From: Lojkania enalia
Taxonomy: Eukaryota > Ascomycota > Dothideomycetes > Pleosporales
DNA length: 64,000 nucleotides
Assembly: GCA_010094045.1 (NCBI GenBank)
Contig: ML986578.1
Coordinates: forward strand, 868,001-932,000
Direction: 5' to 3'
Part shown: positions 11,454 through 22,825 of the stretch, piece by piece
How positions within the stretch are numbered: the stretch's first letter is position 1
Layout: every line of letters begins with the position of its first letter
Notes under the pieces: model-generated
The model's input: the letters and a program-made list of their open reading frames with translations, nothing else
What the model was told of the DNA's origin: nothing
Databases searched by the model: none
Made by a program: the position numbers and the translations under genes

Positions 11454-14400
11454 TCACCAGCCCAACCCCTCACTGGGGACCCTATCATCCTCATCATCTT
11501 TCTCTACCTCATTCAAGCGTCCCCCATTACTCTCCATGCCCTTTCCTTCCAGAAATTCAACCACCCCTCCCACACCTTCTCTCAAACCCGCCAAGTTCGC
11601 TCTCTCCCTAATCCTTGTATAAAACACGGGACAATCCCGACTATCACAACGAACCTCATCACCCCATGCCAAATTAGAGCAATTTCGACACACCATGTCC
11701 ACCTGCTTCACCCTCCGCTCGCTCTTTCTGACTTTCTCCTTGAGCATCAAAAGGGCTCGTGCAGGCTTCACAAGGCATTCAGAGCAAACTGGCAGCATGG
11801 CAAAAATATCGACTTCAACCCCTGGACCAATTGTTGGAGGTGGAGAGAGTTTGGAGCGGCAGACGAGGCATGCGGAACTCTTCATGTAGCTTTCTAACGT
11901 TTTTGTTAGGCTTGCTCCGCCGCCTGCAACGAGTGTATTACCCTTTCCGGAGTCCGCTTTGCTGAAGGGCAGAGTGATGTTGCGGATGCGTTGAACTTTG
12001 GGCATCTCGTCGTACCATTGTCGCACGTTTGCACCAACAAGATTGAATATTCGTTCCAATGGTGGAATTAGGTTTTTCGAGATGTAGTATTCGGCGTCGA
12101 GTTCGATGTAGCCATTCTGGAGAAGTATGTCGGGACTAACGCAGCGGTCGATAAGACGTGCACCTGGTGCGCCCGTGATGACAACATAGGGCACTCGCTC
12201 GCCATACTGAGGCTCAGATCTTGGGTCTACCAACATACGTTTCGTGGCGATGAGGGCACCGGGCGGTGGTGGACCGCGATCAGAATATGTGCCTAGTTTA
12301 ACTTCCTTTGCGAAGAGGAAGTCTTGGATGCTAATGCGTCCGGTCATGATCTTGTTACATTGGCTTTGGAAGTATCTCTTCACTTCTGAAAGATCGCTTG
12401 TCCGGAACAAGATTTTCAACGCCTTCTCTTCAATTTTTTGTTCAGCTGGTGTACCGTCCCGCCTGACAGTTTCAATGCCTTTCGCGTCAAAGTCAGGTTC
12501 CGTTTGCGAGCGATGCTCGTATTTGAAGCCGACGTAGCGCTTCTTAGCAAGCAGGACACACGGGTGGTACACTTTCTCAAACTTTAGTCTGATTGGCCGC
12601 GGATTGGCCTTTGTGACGGCCTCCGCAATCTCTTCGCCGATCATGAAGGCTTGATCTCGAGTGCGGCCCTTCAGATACACAAACAACGAATCGGTGTCGC
12701 CATAGACAACCTCAGCACCCCATTTCTGAACGGAGTGAATCAGAGCAATCGCCTTTTCTAGTGTTTCTCGTCCTGTCTGAACGATGCTGTCCGCAATCTC
12801 GGAGCATGGCATTCTTCCAGAGAATGAAGCAGAGGTATAGCCATAAGTGACGTTAGCCAGTAATTTCAGAGCCAACTGTCTATTGTTCAGAAGCTGCTGT
12901 AGAGTTTTGTCGTTTTTGTCCATCTTCATCCCACTCTTAACCATTACACGTGTTTCTAGGATCTCCCCCAGCATCTTTGCAAGCAGCGATTTTCGCATCT
13001 CTGGTTTGACATACATCATCCCGTTTGGTGCAATATTAATGTAATCTTTGACAAGCTCTAGTAGCTGAGGTTCCCGCTTGAAGTCCATGAATCCCATCTT
13101 ATTGCGACCGCGCCAGCTTACAATACGTCCTAGACACGTAGAGTAGCAGTAATTGTAAGCTATCATGACGCTAGGATACAAGGACTGAAAATCCAGAACA
13201 AGCAGAGGGCTATTATAAAACGCGCTTTGCGGTTCCATCACCAAAGGCAAGCACTCCAGTGCATTTTGCTGACCGACTTGTTTGCGGCTAGGGGATACGA
13301 GGACGAAATTTTCCGGTTTAGCAATTCGAAACATTGTCGATTCGACTTTAAATTGCGAGCCACGGGAAAAAACCGAGAAGAAGTCGACACCAAGGAGCCG
13401 AGCCTGTTCGCTAGTTCGTGGGACGATCTCGTTGGCCTCAAGTATATCGAGGTTCAGCTGCACTCGAGTGATGAAATAGTCAAGTACTTTTGCTAGGTCT
13501 CTTGGCTTCTCACTCTTGTACCAGGTTGTGAGGTCGGCGTGCGAGTAGTGAGGAATCCGCTTGTGAAGGAGATGAAAGGCAACATTCTCCATAGTGTACT
13601 GCAAAAGGTTCAGCTCTCCGCGCATGGCGCGCCAGATGTTAATCATGTGGCGGCCCGTGACTCGTATAGTAGAGGTGTGTGTAAATCCCCATCGGTCAGC
13701 ATCTTTCCCAAATCTACCATGGGATTGCGACTTCATTCTTGACATTTCATTACAAAGATCATATTCGTACTTTAATCGTGCTCGCTCAATGAGATAGCCC
13801 CATGATCCATTGTGCACTTCGAAGCCCGTGAGAATGTCTGGGTCGAACTGGCGAACTATGTCCACCATTCTATTGATAAGCTCAAGTTCATCTTCTTCGT
13901 ACTCAACTTCAATGGAGATTTGCTTCGTCATACGTTGAGCTATTCCGTTCTCATCGGATAAACAAAGCAAGCCAGCCGTGGGACGATCAACATCAGCATT
14001 TTCCTCTCCTTGGATGCGCCAAAAGATGCATTGGATTTCGTCTTCAACAGGATCCGGAACTAATTGGCCCCTAGAATTGATATGCACCTCCACACTCAGA
14101 ATACTCATGTATTGAGCCTCGTGTTTGACGCTTGACGCTTCTTGCTTTTGGGAATACTTAAATCCATGTTTGTTCCTTTGGGTTGGACCTTCAATTTGTG
14201 AAAGCTGTTTTGGCAAGGAGACCGGGTCCTTGTTGGGCCCTAGTTGCAAACCCTTGGCGGGCTTTTCTTCCTGTTTGGATTGTATCCATTCTTCTACCTC
14301 AGTGAAACTTGGCGGAAGGGTGGCAATTTCCCAATGACGCAGCTGGCACCGACGAGATCTTACGAGGTAGCTGGATTCATGTCCCGCCTTATCCAGCACG

Positions 14401-16599
14401 ACTGGGAGGTTGTCACCAAAATTGGCCGGCGATGTCCCAGTGGGATCAAAGGGTGGAAGGTACGGCAGTGTCGTACTTTGCAACTTAAACTCTCGACCAG
14501 CGTATTCCCGCGGCCGTTCAGGCACATCTAACTCATTGCTATAATACGCGTCCTGGTAGATGACCGGGGGTAAACCCATGTTTAACATTGTAGTAGCTAC
14601 TAATTCAGAAGACGGTGGCAGAGTTCTGTAGTAAATAGTCTTAGGTGAATGCGTGAAAGAATTCTCCAGTTGAGTAACTAACGAGATAGCCTCCTCATTA
14701 GCTCTAGGACTGCCAACACTTGGTCGTGTAGGGGTTATCTTTTGATGGCTCAAGGGCGTAATAGGAGAAGCATTCGAAGAAGCAGCATCGGTGTCCTTTA
14801 CTGCAGGGGACTCGGAAGTATCCTGAGAATTAGAGTAGCCAGACTGGCTAAGGCGAAGCGCAGTTTCTGGAGCATTGGGATTCTTAACAACAGGAAACGA
14901 TAGCGTCGTAGGCCCCGACCTGCCATGTGCTTTTATACTAGCCTGCGAGAATTGGCTTGACCGAGGCGGTTCATCCTCCATGCCCTCTTTGTTGCTTTCC
15001 TTGTCTTCATTGGACTTTTCGTTTTGAAAATAAACTTGTCGCATATTTTCTTGCGTCGGTACCGTAAGAATACGTTGTTTCTTACTTGAGCCCATGTCTA
15101 GGACATCGTAGCGCCGCTTTCTTGGACTGCTTGTTGCGCTGGAACCGCTCTGCTCATCTGGCTCATTAATATTAATTCTTTCATCTGCATGGATATTATC
15201 GGCAAAATTTTCAGCCAAGGCTTCGGACGCACTCAATGGATCCATTGCCGGTTGGTCACTACTATCAGTGTGACTTTCATGGTTTGCTTCATCTCCATTG
15301 CTAACTTCCCCAAGGACACCATTATCACCGAGGGTTTCGAATTCCGCAACCGCATTTTCAGCGAAATTACGGGTAATGGCGTCGTTAACAGATCCTATCT
15401 CTACATCCAATTGTTCCTCGCCAAGAGTGTGTACCTGGAGATTCCATGGATAGAGATCCTCGACACTTTCAACGGCAGTCCGGATTTGATCTTTACCGTC
15501 AATTGGCTTAACAAATGTGTCGAAATGGACGGCAGGATTTTTGCCTCTTTCTTCCCGAACAAGCTCTTCTACTAGCTCCCTATATTCCTCCTCATGAATC
15601 CAGCCCCCTTTGTTAGTATCTCTTGGATCAGCTGACATGGATACAAGGCCCTCTGGAGGGAAGGGACTGCTGAAGGGGTCTGTAATACCCATGCGTAGTC
15701 TGCGCCGGCGTGTTTCATCCCTCCATAAGCCGGCCATAGATGGGACAAATTTATCCTCCGGATTCATTTGTGCAAGGCGTTCTAAGAAGTTGTGATGAAT
15801 CGGTCGAGCGTGAACCTTATGTCTATTTAGAATGTCCTGAACACAAAGATCAATTTCGAGTGTGCAATGACTCTGTCGGGGATACTGATCAGAATCAGCG
15901 ACGAGTTCCTCGGGAATGGAAGCGTCGTGCCATTTGTGAACTCTAGTGTCAATCTCGTCGCTATCAGGAACAGGGCTCCGGAATTGGACCTTAGCACAGT
16001 CGATATATGCGCACCCATACAAATTGTAATCACACATCCATTGAAGTAGATATTGTAGATGACTCTCGTAAGGCTGGAATACACGGTTCAGAATCGCGCC
16101 CTGATACAGCAAGTCGGCGAATCGCGTCATATGCAGCGGATTCAGCATATAAATCTTGAGAAATAATTTGTATCCAACATTGTATCCATAGAAGGGCACC
16201 CCCTTCACAAGGGTAATGTGCCCTACATACACGGACTTCCCATCGTATGTGTTGCGGCGGTACGTGGCAGCAAGAGCATGGTCGATAGAGGCGCGCAGAG
16301 CCAGGATATACGAGTCCACTACGCAGGATGAGCTGATGACGTGTTCCTAATGGATTGAACCTACCGGCATCTCCGTCTAGACTCCCGTCGTACTCCACAT
16401 ACAGATACGGCAGGGCCCCGTGGATGTGAGCACATACTTTCTGCCCTGTCTCAGCCGCGCCGAAGACGCGAATGACCGGGACAGGCGGCGCATTCTGACG
16501 CTGAGATGGACCAGAGCCGCGCCGAAGAATGGGATCAAGATCCGTGGGAGTAGCTTGATAATGGTCGATGCAATTTAGACGGAAACGGAATACCTCCAT
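11454..16599 (-). CDS. REV3: DNA polymerase zeta catalytic subunit REV3
   Basis: Family-B polymerase that extends from lesions and mismatches in error-prone translesion synthesis, working with Rev7 and the Pol31/Pol32 subunits in the nucleus. Two exons, 16599-16365 and 16318-11454, joined across a 46-nt intron, give 1699 residues. The N-terminal domain (about 1-230) has the REV3-type blocks FRFRLNCIDHYQ and HGALPYLYVEYDG. A long disordered serine-rich insert follows to about 620. The polymerase core includes LDFQSLYPSVM near 1120 (motif A with the catalytic Asp), KLLANVTYGYTSASFSGR (motif B) and YGDTDSLF near 1286 (motif C, DTD). The C-terminus has two cysteine clusters at about 1557-1640: CLVCRSK plus CSEC, a zinc site, then CRNC with CDSRDC, the 4Fe-4S site that binds Pol31. 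All catalytic residues are intact. The length fits filamentous fungi. It is divergent from the cytochrome b5 gene. Confidence 0.97.
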
Positions 16600-16986
16600 A
16601 GAGGATAAAAACGCGACGCGAGATATAAGGGTAAGCCAGGCTGCATCATGCTGATAAGTATACTTCCCAAAGAAGATGGGATGGCAGTAGATACTTGGAC
16701 GGAGCCGCGAATGAATGTGGATGCGACGAGAAGCGGCTCAGGGAAAACGGCACGGCGCGTGCTCACGGGAAATCGCCCGCCAAGCCTGCAGCCCTATCGC
16801 GCTCGAGCGATGACCTCAACCAACCAGGGAGCAGATGCACGCGGGAGTTGGGTGGTCGAGCCCGCCGTGCTTATTGAATATCGACGCGCAAGATTGCCGA
16901 GTCTAACCTAGATACTAGGTTAACTGGTGCATCTGCTACACCCGCATCCAATCCTGCCCGTTCAACTCCTCTAGGCCCGTCAAGAT
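16600..16986. promoter_or_regulatory. Divergent promoter region REV3 / cytochrome b5 protein
   Basis: A 387-bp intergenic region shared by REV3 (leftward) and the IRC21-like gene (rightward). It contains no obvious TATA box and no gene. Co-regulation is possible but not shown by the sequence. Confidence 0.45.
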
Positions 16987-17979
16987 ATGCTCGTGGGCGT
17001 GTCGCTCCTCGCCATCTCGCTGTCTCTACTGATATATCATTTCCCGCCGTCGACATGGAGAGCATCCCTTCTTCCATTAACCGGCCCCACTGCCCATCCA
17101 GCGCCCGACAACAGGTTGCGAGATGAGAAACGGGCACCCCCGGCCCAAAATCGAGCAACGAGCGAGACACAACGTAGTCCAGAACCTACGTCGTCGCCGC
17201 AAACCACTCCAAAGGCCGCGCCAACACCCGTCGAGGATGGCGTAGCGATACCCTCTTTCTCACTCGCAGCGGACGAGAGCTCCGACGAAGACGACGAGGA
17301 TAGGCTCCCTCCTCCCTCGTTTCCCGCCCTCAACTCAGCCCAAAGGACCTCTTCCGAGCCTACACAAACAGGCCCTAGCCTCATGGCTCCTCCCCCGAAA
17401 CCTACCGTTATGGGCCCACCCACAAGACCCTCATCTTCACTCATGCCACCCCCGCCGCGCATCGTCCCCTCAAATCTCCGCGCCCTTCCCAAGCCGTCCG
17501 ACACCATGCGTGTTCCTACCACTGGGCCGCTCCCTAATCGAAGGCCGCCGAGCTCAAACGGAGGTCTGGCGCCTCAACCTACCGGCTATCCCACCGTCAA
17601 CACATCAAACGCACGAGGCAAAGTTCTTCTTACGCCGGGTCACTCTCCACTTGACTGGGCGAACCTGCAGCGGTCGGGGAAGAACCTGTCTGGTGTTTCT
17701 TCACTCATTCGCGTGACCCCTGCAATGCTAAAGCACAATAACGGAAGGAAGGGAAGGCCAGCATGGTCGAGTTACCAAGGCAAAGTGTACAATATCACGC
17801 CTTATCTGCCATATCATCCTGGAGGTGAGGGCGAGCTTCGGAGAGCCGCAGGAAAGAGCGGAGAGAAGCTATTCATGGAGACACATCCGTGGGTGAACTG
17901 GGAGAACATGTTGGGCGAATGTTTAGTTGGCATAATGGTTAGCGAAGAACAGACGGGGAGTTTGGAGGATATGGATTGA
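16987..17979 (+). CDS. Cytochrome b5-like heme-binding protein (IRC21-like)
   Basis: An intronless gene of 330 codons. The N-terminus has one membrane segment (LVGVSLLAISLSLLIYHFP, residues 2-20), followed by about 190 disordered residues rich in proline and serine with an acidic DESSDEDDEDR run near residue 95-105. The C-terminal 110 residues are a cytochrome b5 domain: LTPGHSPLDWANLQRSGK leads into RVTPAMLKHNN, then YNITPYLPYHPGGEGELRRAAG with the first heme-ligand His near 277, and METHPWVNWENML with the second ligand His near 300. This arrangement and the LTPGHSPLDW lead-in match the fungal Irc21 (YMR073C) group rather than microsomal cytochrome b5. Both heme ligands are present. The reductase partner and substrate are unknown. 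Yeast IRC21 mutants were reported with increased recombination foci, which is interesting next to REV3, but any functional link is inference. Confidence 0.85.
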   Translation: MLVGVSLLAISLSLLIYHFPPSTWRASLLPLTGPTAHPAPDNRLRDEKRAPPAQNRATSETQRSPEPTSSPQTTPKAAPTPVEDGVAIPSFSLAADESSDEDDEDRLPPPSFPALNSAQRTSSEPTQTGPSLMAPPPKPTVMGPPTRPSSSLMPPPPRIVPSNLRALPKPSDTMRVPTTGPLPNRRPPSSNGGLAPQPTGYPTVNTSNARGKVLLTPGHSPLDWANLQRSGKNLSGVSSLIRVTPAMLKHNNGRKGRPAWSSYQGKVYNITPYLPYHPGGEGELRRAAGKSGEKLFMETHPWVNWENMLGECLVGIMVSEEQTGSLEDMD

Positions 17980-18733
17980 TACCCTGATAGACTGAAGAAG
18001 CATCTTGTAGGCATTACAATAGATTGGGTTTTCAAGCGTCGTTTAGTTTTGATTCATTCCGCTCCACCATACATGTGCTAATGGCAATTAAAATTACCTA
18101 AATAGGTATATTGTCTCTATCCAGGAAGACTGCAGCAGCTCTATGGTCGATTCTTTGGGCAGGAGCTATGCGACTCAATCGTCTGTTGCAACTTTCCCGT
18201 TGTTGCGCATGCGGATGGTTCTCACCACCGTCCCTGTCTTTTATCGGATTGGTTCCTTCCCAGATATGCCGGCAAGTTACAAATTGGATAGGCAAGAAAG
18301 AGTCACGGGTGACTTATATAGAAGTGATATTCCAGTAACACACGCTAGCTTCTTGCGGCAATCGAAGCCTTTTCATCACATGCCGCATGTCACCTCACTA
18401 TCGAATATGTTGAAGCAGCATTTGACCGTAGTGTAGACTTCCACAAATCAAACAGTCGACAACTTTTCCATCGCCCCAACATATCCCCCTGGGAAGTGGT
18501 ACGCCGTACAGCACGCAAACCACTGGCCTTTAGAGCACAGCTCCTTACCAGCTACAGTCTTCGACTCTTACTCAAGCCCGCCTACCCAGACACGGCCTTC
18601 TACCCCCATAAATCGTCCTATACTCCAAAACACGGGGACTTCAACATACATTCCGTGAGCAGGCCTCATATTTACCCATTCAGCACTTTCATCCTGCGCA
18701 GCTTCTACTTGGCGGTAGCACCACAACCCAGCA
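17980..18733. other. Intergenic region
   Basis: The 3' flank of the cytochrome b5 gene and upstream region of the small membrane protein. An open plus-strand frame at 18496-18930 overlaps the next gene in another frame and looks like a shadow. Nothing else is recognised. Confidence 0.5.
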
Positions 18734-19343
18734 ATGCCACGAGCCCGGTTACCTTCACCCCTCGCCTGTCTCCAACTAGCATTCCGAATCCTAGCGCTTC
18801 TCTCCTCCCTCGGCTGCCTCGTAACCACCAGCTACATATCCCTCAACTTCTTCCGGTCCAATCCAGCAACCTATATCGCTCTGATATGGGCTATATGTCT
18901 CGACAATGCCGAAATCATCGCGCTGACTAGCAAACCGGGTGACGGCATCAAACGCATGCGACTGTGTCCTCTAATCTCCCTCGAAGTCTTCGGTCTCGTG
19001 CTCTTCATGATCAGTTTCCTCGTCACGTTCATGATCGAAAATGATCCCAGTCAGAGTTGGTATGAGAATGATATGACGTACGATGCGCCCGGGTGGAATT
19101 TCAAGGTCGTGCAGTGGTTTCTGGCCTATAGTATTATGTATGTACCAAAATTGAATGGTTCGATGCATGCTGACGTATCTAGGGGTATACACTTCTTTCT
19201 AATTCTTGTGGCATACTTCGACGGCAATAATCCTATAAGGTAAGATGTCTAGTGCTTATTGTAGAAGTATCTTGTTTTAATACAGGTTGCAGGAGATGGA
19301 CATTGCCAAGGAATCTTTTCTATCGACAAGTTACTTCCAATAA
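18734..19343 (+). CDS. Small multi-pass membrane protein (MARVEL-like), 172 aa
   Basis: Exons 18734-19137, 19183-19239 and 19286-19343 encode 172 residues; the introns are 45 and 46 nt with GTATGT and GTAAGA donors. Hydrophobic segments lie at about residues 12-38 (ILALLSSLGCLVTTSYISLN), 45-62 (TYIALIWAICLDNAEIIAL), 78-101 (LISLEVFGLVLFMISFLVTF) and 125-147 around the second intron (QWFLAYSIM then GIHFFLILVAY). Four short segments with a polar acidic loop (ENDPSQSWYENDMTYD) fit the small fungal MARVEL or SUR7-like membrane protein class, but there is no diagnostic motif, so the family is uncertain. No catalytic residues are visible. The ATG is the first in frame and is followed immediately by basic residues, which is consistent with an N-terminus in the cytosol. 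Confidence 0.65.
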
Positions 19344-19925
19344 CCATCCTTAAAGATAAATTAAGCGCATAGCGCTCTGCATAAAGTCATACCAACTCGC
19401 TTAATCTAGAGACGGACTGTCAATTCCAGAAGCTACTGCATAGGTAACTGGTCCAGCTCCCCCGGAACTACCGTCGTTCGTTGCCGCCACGTTGTTGGGT
19501 CGGCGAGCCCCTTGGAACTCCTATTCCCTTTCCGCATCGAATAGATATCTATCACGATCGGATGGAGAAATGAGAAATCACCTGATGCAGTAATATGACA
19601 GCATTTTTAGGAAAATCAAACAGAAGGCTGGCCGAAAGCGTTCACTCCTAAAGACGTGGAAATGACATAGGTAGAGAAATGCCAACGTCCGAAAGTAAAG
19701 CCTCCAACAAGTAATTGTACGATATCCTCAATTACATAGCCGCTCGACATATAGGCTGACCAGATTTCTAGATCTACAAAGTTATCAAATATAAACTTAG
19801 GAGCGATACTACAACAGACTGCCTTGGTTTGTGAAGCTGTGGTATGATCTCCGCCTAAGCCCTCCCTCCTAGGCCCTATGAACCCCTTATACTCCAATGC
19901 ATCCGTCCCAGTCATCCTTCTGTGG
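19344..19925. other. Intergenic / decayed region
   Basis: No confident gene. On the minus strand a 99-codon open frame (19915-19616) has a protein-like composition with hydrophobic stretches (VIEDIVQLLVGGFTFGRW), and it follows the uncharacterised gene to the right. It may be a detached 3' fragment of that locus. Confidence 0.3.
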
Positions 19926-19956
19926 TTAGAGTTCGTGCAGACGGGAGTGCCCTAGC

Positions 19957-20967
19957 TGCGGTGAATACCGCTGCCAGATTGCGCCCTGACGCTGTTTATA
20001 GCGTACTCGGTACCCCCAGTGGACGTATGTCGGCGGCATTTGCTCAAGTATGGGAGGCCCGCTTTCCGATGGCTTCGCATGAATATCAGGAACATGACGA
20101 GCGTCATGGGGGAGCAAAATCTGATCTCAAGTTAGCTCTTGCCCCCCTAGACCCAATGTTGTCAAGCGCACGCCAGCGCAAAAGTGAGCGCAGATAGTGC
20201 AAGATGAGTTGGCATCCAATTCGGCAAAGCGTTGTTTTCATCCGTCCATTCAAGTGTTTGAGCATAGAGCAAGAAGCATGTCGGCCAAAGTCCACATTGT
20301 AGAAAGCGTAGGAAAGCCCAGGCCCAGCAGCAATATGCGAGGGGGAAACGCTTTTTGGATATGAGGTAGTAGCTTGCTGCGATGTAGTGCTCAATTGCCT
20401 TGAAGAGGTTAGTAGTGCGGTTCGAATTCAAGAGAAGAGCGTTGCAGCAAGAGACACGTACACAGCCAAGCGCAAAGCAGTTGGCAACGGGTAGCGGAGG
20501 ATCACCCTGGCTGGCAATAGCGAGACCGAATACGATAAAAGAAAGGCAAAGCTCGGCTAATAGCATATGTTGATACCAGGAAGGAGTATGGACGATATGA
20601 TCCCTAATTCGAAGCGCCATTTTCGGGACTAGGGCGTTTTGTAGCTTTTCGCAATAGATTTCGGCTTTGATTGAGTCGTAGAGAAGAGAGGGAACGAAGC
20701 GGTCTGGGAGCACTTGAGTGAGTGGCGGTCGTGGTTGCTCTTTCCCCCCTCGCGCAACCACATGCTCAATCTTCTATTCCGGGGCTGTCGCGAACCCCTT
20801 AGAGGGTAGAAATGCGCTAAACTCATGTGAATGTGCATCATTAAATGATGTAATCCAACAAGCAGTATATTGCGGCTTTGATAGTGATCTTTAGTCTTGG
20901 GGATCGTAGAAACGCGGTATGCATCTGAAAGCTTTGAATTTAGCCCAACAAACTGGACTAGATTCAT
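19957..20967 (-). CDS. Uncharacterised membrane-like gene, possibly degenerate
   Basis: I do not recognise this locus. Three blocks read well on the minus strand. The first possible exon starts at ATG 20967 (MNLVQFVGLNSKLS). A block after an AATAG acceptor near 20780 contains LTQVLPDRFVPSLLYDSIK and HMLLAELCLSFIVFGLAIA. It ends at a GTACGT donor near 20462, whose intron carries a perfect TACTAAC branch site. The next exon (from about 20398) has YCCWAWAFLRFLQCGLWP and a hydrophobic ALSALTFALA. A GTGCGC/ATCAG intron then leads to CSPMTLVMFLIFMRSHRKAG and a stop near 19957. Consecutive hydrophobic helices suggest an integral membrane protein. The link between the first two blocks has only weak splice sites, so the gene may be broken at its 5' end or my first exon may be wrong. 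Coordinates are approximate. Confidence 0.35.
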
Positions 20968-20979
20968 GATGGCCACGGA

Positions 20980-21899
20980 GACACTGATCTATAAGGTGTT
21001 TTTAATGATATAGCTTTTTATAGACCTGAGCTTAGTAAGTACGGTGGTAGCAATGTCAAAGATATCTATGAAGGAATACCAAGCGCGGTGTCGAAATCGT
21101 TCACTCCGATCCCATTTACTCTAATTTTACTACTGCTGTAGGTGAAGACTGCAGTTGCCTAAAGTAAAAAATGCTTTAGATTTATATTTCTCATACAGGA
21201 GGTAGTACATGTGCTAGTCTGATTAAACGATTTAGTCAATAGCATTATAATCCTGCTATCCTATACGCCAGTTCTATGTTTGTACTATTCAAACCCTCTC
21301 TTCGCTGAAATAAGTGGAAATAAGTAATTTGAGGAAGAAGTAGGAGCCTCAGCGCCCCGAAAAAGGACATATATATGATTGCAATAGTATATTGGAGGCT
21401 ACGTTCCCCTCGTTCACTGAATGATAGAGATAGGAAGGGTGCTGGTTTCGTCCATTACTCGGATTCAAGCTTTCCACGAGATTGAGATGGTTTTCTTCAC
21501 GGGTCAATCGCATCTGCAACATCGTTGCAAATATCTCGCCGGACCTAAGAGCCTTGTAATGTCTTCCACTATAATCACAAATGTGTTCGAGCTATTGTAG
21601 GCATGTCAGCGATTACACATTTAGGCTCCTTAACATAGCTCTCTTAACTTTGTCGGTCTTAGCAATACTGTAAAATAGAACTTGCTAAGTAAATCGGCAG
21701 CAAGCAAAACAAGGCCAGAAAAGAGGGTTATCGATCGCCCATCTTCGTCGTCGGGTATGACCTTCACACTCTTGGTTTCCACCTCGGGAACTGTGGCGGA
21801 ATTCGCCCGCAAGAAAGCCTCAAAAACTAACCGAATTGCTTTGCACCCTTTCAACTCTATTTATTAGTCCTCCATATTAGGATTCAAGACAGCCACCAA
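20980..21899. other. AT-rich intergenic region
   Basis: Mostly AT-rich with no confident gene. An open minus-strand frame at 21854-21630 has a plausible composition (KVIPDDEDGRSITLFSGLVL) but starts at a non-ATG codon and has no detectable neighbours in frame. I leave it unassigned. Confidence 0.35.
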
Positions 21900-22610
21900 A
21901 TGTCCGCTTCTCGGCCGATAGTGCGAGGGCAGGGTGCATTGTGTGGCGACATGGAGGATCAAGGTGGATTCAAGTGGTTAATGAGGCTGTGAGCATGTGG
22001 GAACACGCTATAGCCCGGCACGAGTATTTTTAGAAAGGCGTAAGGTTTTCAGACTTATCAAAGAGTCAGCCATCATGAAAATGACGCTGGCATTACATGG
22101 TAGAGAACAGAATAATTTACGGCTACAGTAAGTTTTCCTGGTCAACACTCCATCTCGCGGAATGACCACCGATTCGGAAATTGCGCCATTCGTATTTCTT
22201 GCTACACTAATGCTGGTCACATGTCCTCTCTTCGCGTTGTGGTTGTTTCGGTGGTACCCTGCCTCGAGGCGCCAGAGGATCAGGATACTTCAGACGAGCT
22301 GAATACTTATTTGGGCACTCGCATTTGCATGTTTCCTAATGGGCGTGCGTTGAAAGTGAAGCGGCTTATAAGCCACACTACACATAAAGATTCTCATACA
22401 ATAAACACTACATTAAGCTTCCATTCCTAGTGCTAGTAGCTGACATTGTAGTCCTGGAACCTATAGGGTTTGATAGTTTCGCATTGTTGGCTGGGAAAGG
22501 CGAGGACGCAAATAGCAAGCAAATAATTTTCCAAGGTACAGCGATGGAGGCAGGGGCTGCTAGGATATATGAAGCACTCATAAATGGAAACGCCGAGGAA
22601 TTGTTGTAGC
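21900..22610 (+). pseudogene. Series of short coding-like blocks, probably a decayed gene
   Basis: Several plus-strand blocks read like protein but do not join cleanly. ATG 21900 opens a 30-codon frame that ends at a stop overlapping a GTGAGC donor. About 22004-22130 reads YSPARVFLERRKVFRLIKE and ends at a GTAAGT donor. ATG 22162 opens TDSEIAPFVFLATLMLVTC, a likely membrane segment, interrupted by TGA at 22299. In the same frame the next codons read LIWALAFACFLMG before a second TGA. A last block at 22415-22608 reads LPFLVLVADIVVLEPIGFD and AARIYEALINGNAEELL before a TAG. The in-frame TGA codons would fit CGA-to-TGA transitions of the kind caused by repeat-induced point mutation. An alternative is a functional gene whose introns I have not resolved. 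Confidence 0.25.
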
Positions 22611-22825
22611 AACGAGCGACAGTCACACGCACGCGGTGAGGTAGAAGAATGGTCGAGGAAATAACAAAATTGTCATAAAGTATAATATTAACCCGGGTAT
22701 CTGGACGTCAGATATACGCCTTTTCACATATCTGTGACTCCATTGTCTCTACCAAAAGAAAAAGAAAAATACGCATACTCCAGTAAATGACGAGGTAAGG
22801 ACGATAGTAAAGAAGCTGACCTGCT

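Noticed and set aside
18496..18930. A 144-codon plus-strand frame overlapping the small membrane protein gene
   Set aside because: It is in a different frame of the exon that encodes the multi-pass protein with two good introns, so it is a shadow.
20162..20761. Fungal-specific transcription factor domain (first impression)
   Set aside because: No Zn2Cys6 motif upstream, and the helices are too hydrophobic; a membrane protein fits better.
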